From assembly GCA_025451425.1 (NCBI GenBank), contig JANWKK010000261.1:1-8664 (forward strand): 8,664 nucleotides of DNA. The letters are read 5' to 3'. Every line of letters begins with the position of its first letter. Position 1 is the stretch's first letter. This stretch comes from Gemmatimonadaceae bacterium (GTDB lineage Bacteria > Gemmatimonadota > Gemmatimonadetes > Gemmatimonadales > Gemmatimonadaceae). The notes below the pieces were generated by a model. It was not told the origin of the DNA. It saw only the letters and a program-made list of their open reading frames with translations, and made no database searches. Positions 6,278-8,664 of the stretch are shown here, piece by piece. The translations under genes and the position numbers were made by a program.

Positions 6278-7039
6278 TCATTTGAGAACACGAATCTTGA
6301 TATCTCGAAACCAGACGACGTCGTCATGGTCCTGAAGTACGATCTGTCCCTTCCGCCGCACCGGGAACCACGACGGATACTTCGCGTACTTGCTCTTCGC
6401 AAACGCCGAGTCGAACGCAGGCGTGCCGAGGTCGAACGTCACGACGCGGACGCCGTTGAGCCAATGCTCACCGTGGTTCCCGCGAAAGATGAGCCGTGAC
6501 CGGTTCCACTCGCCCGCCGGCTTCACCGGCTTGGACGCGTTAGGCGCGAACATGTCGTAGAGCGCAGCCGTGCGGTGCGTCGCGAGCTTGTTGTCCTCGT
6601 TCGCCGCATCGTCGATCATCTGGTACTCCCACCCCTTCGCCGCGTGCGGCGGATCGAAGGCCGTCGAGAGCTGCTCGTCGACATTGTACTTGAGACCACT
6701 GTTGCCGGCTTTCGAGATCTTCCACTCCCACGTCAGCTCGAAGTCCTGATACGCGCTGTCGGAGATGAGATCGAAGCCGACGAGCGGTTGGCCGTCGGGC
6801 TGCACAGCGCCTTTGTGCTTCTCGAGGTGCTCGATCGCGCCGTCTCGCACCGTCCACAGTCCCGATGGGATGTTCGGGAACCCGAGTCCGTGCCAGCCGC
6901 GCAGCGTTTGTCCGTCGAAGAGCAGCTGCCATCCGGCCTGCGCTTCCGCGCGCGTCAACACGTTAGGCGCCTGCGCCCCGGAACGAACAGCGAAGGTCGA
7001 GCAGATGGTGATCGCGCAGATCGAGAGGAGTCGCATCAT
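6278..7039 (-). CDS. Secreted DUF1080 protein (3-keto-disaccharide hydrolase family)
   Basis: The protein is 253 aa. The tandem ATG at 7039/7036 begins a clear signal peptide (MMRLLSICAITICSTFAVRSGAQA, cleavage near residue 24); 40 codons of open frame upstream of it look non-coding. The rest is one DUF1080 domain (PF06439, concanavalin-like jelly roll): GWQLLFDGQTLRGWHG (37-51), WTVRDGAIE (62-70), FELTWEWKISKAGNSGLKYNV (100-120), WEYQMIDD (137-144), GEWNRSRLIFRGNHGEHWLNG (176-196), and the closing GQIVLQDHDDVVWFRDIKIRVL (231-252). All are family hallmarks. Characterised members cleave 3-keto-glycosides produced by Gfo/Idh-type oxidoreductases, and such an enzyme is the next gene. It is the first gene of the minus-strand module; its TGA (6278-6280) overlaps a possible ATG of the oxidoreductase. 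GGGGTG lies upstream as a modest ribosome binding site. Confidence 0.92.
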   Translation of the reverse strand: MMRLLSICAITICSTFAVRSGAQAPNVLTRAEAQAGWQLLFDGQTLRGWHGLGFPNIPSGLWTVRDGAIEHLEKHKGAVQPDGQPLVGFDLISDSAYQDFELTWEWKISKAGNSGLKYNVDEQLSTAFDPPHAAKGWEYQMIDDAANEDNKLATHRTAALYDMFAPNASKPVKPAGEWNRSRLIFRGNHGEHWLNGVRVVTFDLGTPAFDSAFAKSKYAKYPSWFPVRRKGQIVLQDHDDVVWFRDIKIRVLK

Positions 7040-7279
7040 CAATTTCGCACCCCATGCTGGTGAGCAACGTTCAAAGGAGCCTCGTCGTGCGGGGAGTCGC
7101 AAGTTGTTGCGGTCGCGGCGACTGACGTCCCCGGCCGTGCGACCGCACAAGCTTTCCACAGGGTGATGTGGAAAACGTTATCAGTGCTCGACTTACGATC
7201 AGAGGCCTACTTGCGGAGCGTCACGTCGCGCTCATAACTTGGCTACCGAACAAAAGCCGAAGTTAGCCAGGAGTTGAAC
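7040..7279. promoter_or_regulatory. Divergent intergenic region between the DUF1080 operon and the phage-type gene
   Basis: This 240-bp region must contain promoters for both directions. I see an inverted DnaA-box-like pair at 7152-7175 (separate entry) and a ribosome binding site AGGAG at 7269-7273 for ATG 7280. Just before it, GGCTA (7241-7245) can pair with TAGCC (7264-7268), and AACTTGGCT (7236-7244) partly with AGCCGAAGTT (7255-7264), so a leader hairpin is possible. No convincing -35/-10 pair was found. Confidence 0.4.
7152..7175. promoter_or_regulatory. Inverted pair of DnaA-box-like sequences
   Basis: TTTCCACA (7153-7160) and TGTGGAAA (7167-7174) form a perfect inverted repeat with a 6-bp spacer. 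With the next base, the right half read on the minus strand is TTTTCCACA, which fits the DnaA box consensus TTWTNCACA. The left half, CTTTCCACA, differs from it only at the first base. The site is about 105 bp upstream of the phage-type gene and 113 bp upstream of the DUF1080 gene. It could be a DnaA-controlled promoter or an operator for another factor. Two boxes alone do not make an origin. Confidence 0.4.
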
Positions 7280-7945
7280 ATGCCCAGAAAGGGATCCGAC
7301 TACGATCTCGCTGCCTATGCGACCGTCGCTGAGCGCATTCGCCTCTTCTACGAACGGCACCCGCTCGGCCGCATCCAAACAGAGCTCGTCAGTCGCACCT
7401 CGAATGAAGTGATCTTCAAGGCGCTCGTGTACCGATCGCCGGAGGATGAGCTCCCGTCGGCGACCGGTTGGGCGGCGGAGCGAGAGGGCGATAGCGAGAT
7501 CAACCTCGTCGCGTGTCTCGAAAACACGGAGACGTCCGCGGTGGGCCGAGCGCTCGCCAACCTCGGCTTCACGGCGTCGCGCGAGCGGCCGAGCGCCGAG
7601 GAGATGCGAAAGTCGTCGCGGTTGCGGCATGGGATGGCAGTCGCGACCGGGCTCATGCCTCACGAGCCATCGCCGCGGCCGAGACGCGTACGCGAGGTTG
7701 AGCCGTCTCCGCTGGCGATCAGCGATGATCCGCTGCAGCGCGAAGCGAACGATGTCGTCGACGCGCTGGCCTTACTCCGTACTGCGGAGCGCTTCGGCCT
7801 TCGCGCTGCACGTGGGCGCGAGCTGCGGACGCGGCTCATCGCGGGAACGATGTCCGCCGAGGTGCGGCATCAGTGGATGGCGCTGTTCAGGCGCTGGATC
7901 GAGAAGCGCCGAAGTGACGCGCTGACCGATCCTTACCTCGGCTGA
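7280..7945 (+). CDS. Phage-type protein with ETSAxGRALxxLGF signature (possible ssDNA/recombination protein)
   Basis: The protein is 221 aa. ATG 7280 is chosen because AGGAG sits at 7269-7273 with 6-nt spacing; the TTG two codons earlier is too close to it. Residues 11-100 match a family I know mainly from phages and prophages: YATVAERIRLFYERHPLGRIQTELV (13-37), VIFKALVYRSPEDELPSATGWAAEREG (44-70), then the hallmark LENTETSAVGRALANLGF (80-97) and RPSAEEM. Phage genes of this type often sit in replication/recombination modules, and some resemble single-strand annealing or ssDNA-binding proteins; the biochemical role is not established from sequence alone. Residues 100-150 are a charged, Pro-rich linker. 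The tail 155-221 is helical and basic (VVDALALLRTAERFGLRAARGRELRTRL ... WMALFRRWIEKRRSD), perhaps nucleic-acid binding. No other phage gene is in the window, so it looks like a domesticated or isolated gene. Confidence 0.75.
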   Translation: MPRKGSDYDLAAYATVAERIRLFYERHPLGRIQTELVSRTSNEVIFKALVYRSPEDELPSATGWAAEREGDSEINLVACLENTETSAVGRALANLGFTASRERPSAEEMRKSSRLRHGMAVATGLMPHEPSPRPRRVREVEPSPLAISDDPLQREANDVVDALALLRTAERFGLRAARGRELRTRLIAGTMSAEVRHQWMALFRRWIEKRRSDALTDPYLG

Positions 7946-7981
7946 CTGGCCGACCTGCATATGGCGGTCAACTACATAAGC

Positions 7982-8019
7982 AGGGAGACGCGACTCGTGT
8001 CTCCCTCGGGTCCTCTTTT
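7982..8019 (+). terminator. Strong hairpin followed by a short T-rich tract, possible intrinsic terminator
   Basis: AGGGAGAC (7982-7989) pairs with GTCTCCCT (7999-8006). A G-T wobble and two further G-C pairs extend the stem inward to a 3-nt loop. It begins 36 nt after the stop of the phage-type gene. TCCTCTTTT follows four bases later, so the T-run is offset and impure. It may end that transcript or act as a leader hairpin for the gene that starts at 8035. Confidence 0.45.
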
Positions 8020-8034
8020 CGAAATGGTGCGGGA

Positions 8035-8664
8035 GTGGAGAACGCTGCGTCAGGGAATGAGAGTCAAGAGCCCGTTAACGAGCGAGAGCTCGTCGAACGG
8101 CTCCGGGCGCGCGATCCGGATGCCATCGACGAATTCATTCGACTGTTCGAGCCGCTCGTGGCTCGTTATGCACATTGGCTGCGGATCGCGCCGGACGAGC
8201 GAAGTCATTGGGTTGCGGAGCTGCTCTACGACGTCGCGATAACGCTAGGTCGAAGGGCGAAAAGCCCACCGCGACAGTTGAAGGCGTACGTCGCCGGAGC
8301 GTGCCGACTGCGAGCGCTGGAGCATCGAGCTCGCGAAATGGCGTACCGAACACGCATCGCCGACGCGTTGCAGGAAGTTGGGGATGGCCCTGCGGAGCTC
8401 CGCGAGGTGGTCGTAACGAGTCTCTCGTCGGAGAGATCGCTGCGCGCGGCGCGCGGCCCGGACTGGGAGCCGCCGGTGCTCTCGCCCGTGCTCGAACGAC
8501 TCGTGAGCGCGCTCGAGGACGACGTAACGCCTGACGAGCGACAGATGCTCGAGTGGCTCGGCGATCAAGTTTCATATACTCATATCGCCGAGCGCCTATG
8601 TAGAACGCGGCCGGCGGCGGTGAGCCGGATTCAGCGACTTCGCATCAAGCTCATTGGCGCCGCG
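8035..8664 (+). CDS. Sigma-70-family (ECF-like) protein, 3' end outside window
   Basis: The frame is open from GTG 8035 to the right edge (210 codons, no stop). No in-frame ATG exists between the previous gene and this point, so GTG is the most likely start; GCGGGA just upstream is close for a ribosome binding site. Residues 16-100 resemble sigma region 2: ELVERLRARDPDAIDEFIRLFEPLVARYAHWLRI, then a helical part ending LKAYVAGACRLRALEHRAREMAYRTRIADAL. Residues 152-206 resemble region 4, with TPDERQMLEWLGDQVSYTHIAERLCRTRPAAVSRIQRLRIKL as a helix-turn-helix. The middle (112-150) is a Gly/Ala/Arg-rich linker. Sigma factors of this class direct RNA polymerase to special promoters. No anti-sigma gene is visible inside the window. 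The region 2 match is divergent, so a sigma-like regulator without sigma activity is possible. Confidence 0.7.
   Translation, partial: MENAASGNESQEPVNERELVERLRARDPDAIDEFIRLFEPLVARYAHWLRIAPDERSHWVAELLYDVAITLGRRAKSPPRQLKAYVAGACRLRALEHRAREMAYRTRIADALQEVGDGPAELREVVVTSLSSERSLRAARGPDWEPPVLSPVLERLVSALEDDVTPDERQMLEWLGDQVSYTHIAERLCRTRPAAVSRIQRLRIKLIGAA

Larger units (their letters stand above)
1299..6968. repeat. Dispersed octamer CGTTAGGY, 10 copies plus one variant
   Basis: GTTAGGY occurs on the plus strand at 1300, 1865, 2410, 3556, 4855, 6156, 6539 and 6962, and on the minus strand at 2698-2704, 5222-5228 and 5781-5787. Ten of the eleven are preceded by C. All lie inside coding sequences, in different codon phases, encoding Pro-Asn (CCT AAC), Leu-Gly (TTA GGC), Leu-Thr (CTA ACG) or Val-Arg. 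The spread over phases and genes means the DNA word, not a protein motif, is what repeats. Confidence 0.7.

Noticed and set aside
7040..7159. 40-codon N-terminal extension of the DUF1080 protein
   Set aside because: It would precede and bury a clear signal peptide that begins at the ATG pair 7039/7036, and it would cross the inverted repeat in the divergent region.
7141..7200. Replication origin suggested by DnaA-box-like sequences
   Set aside because: Only two boxes, no AT-rich unwinding tract and no dnaA, dnaN or gyrB nearby; a regulatory site is the more modest reading.
8135..8575. Minus-strand frames opposite the sigma-like gene
   Set aside because: Arg/Pro/Ala-rich shadows; the plus frame has sigma region 2 and helix-turn-helix patterns and stays open to the edge.

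Overview
The window is a high-GC bacterial chromosome segment with dense coding, mixed gene orientation and two incomplete genes at its edges. The gene mix (Tat-exported Gfo/Idh oxidoreductase, DUF1080 secreted protein, DUF4118-PAS sensor, a sigma-70-like protein, several orphan proteins) suggests a soil or sediment heterotroph, possibly Gemmatimonadota. That placement is an inference from style, not from a marker gene.

Left part (1-3632). On the minus strand, a membrane sensor protein (DUF4118 plus the start of a PAS domain) runs off the left edge. Next comes an unrecognised protein with about 7 membrane segments (684-1472, minus). It is divergent from a small SRPBCC-fold protein (1554-2027, plus), whose leader carries a 16-bp palindrome and an 11-bp inverted repeat bracketing the start codon. 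The SRPBCC gene overlaps the 3' end of an unrecognised membrane-anchored protein (1852-3069, minus) tail to tail by 176 bp. A 142-aa orphan (3204-3632, minus) follows.

Central part (3627-7039). A 126-bp non-coding element (3627-3752) has 37-bp imperfect terminal inverted repeats and an internal 9-bp tandem repeat. One end of it supplies the GTG start of the 142-aa orphan. To its right is a minus-strand operon, in transcription order: DUF1080 (3-keto-glycoside hydrolase/lyase family), Gfo/Idh/MocA oxidoreductase with a Tat signal, and CE1-type esterase with an N-terminal Ig-like domain. The last two overlap by ATGA, and a similar ATGA exists at the first junction. All three products look exported. 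Together they resemble an extracytoplasmic carbohydrate-processing module: oxidation of a sugar to a 3-keto form, cleavage of the keto-glycoside, and removal of ester groups. The oxidoreductase is interrupted by a single in-frame TAG at codon 149 and is otherwise intact.

Right part (7040-8664). A 240-bp divergent region contains an inverted pair of DnaA-box-like sequences. It precedes a plus-strand gene for a phage-type protein with an ETSAVGRALANLGF signature, a family I associate with phage recombination or ssDNA proteins. A strong hairpin follows, then a sigma-70-family-like protein that runs off the right edge.

Across the window the octamer CGTTAGGY is strongly over-represented (10 copies, plus one AGTTAGGC), always inside genes.
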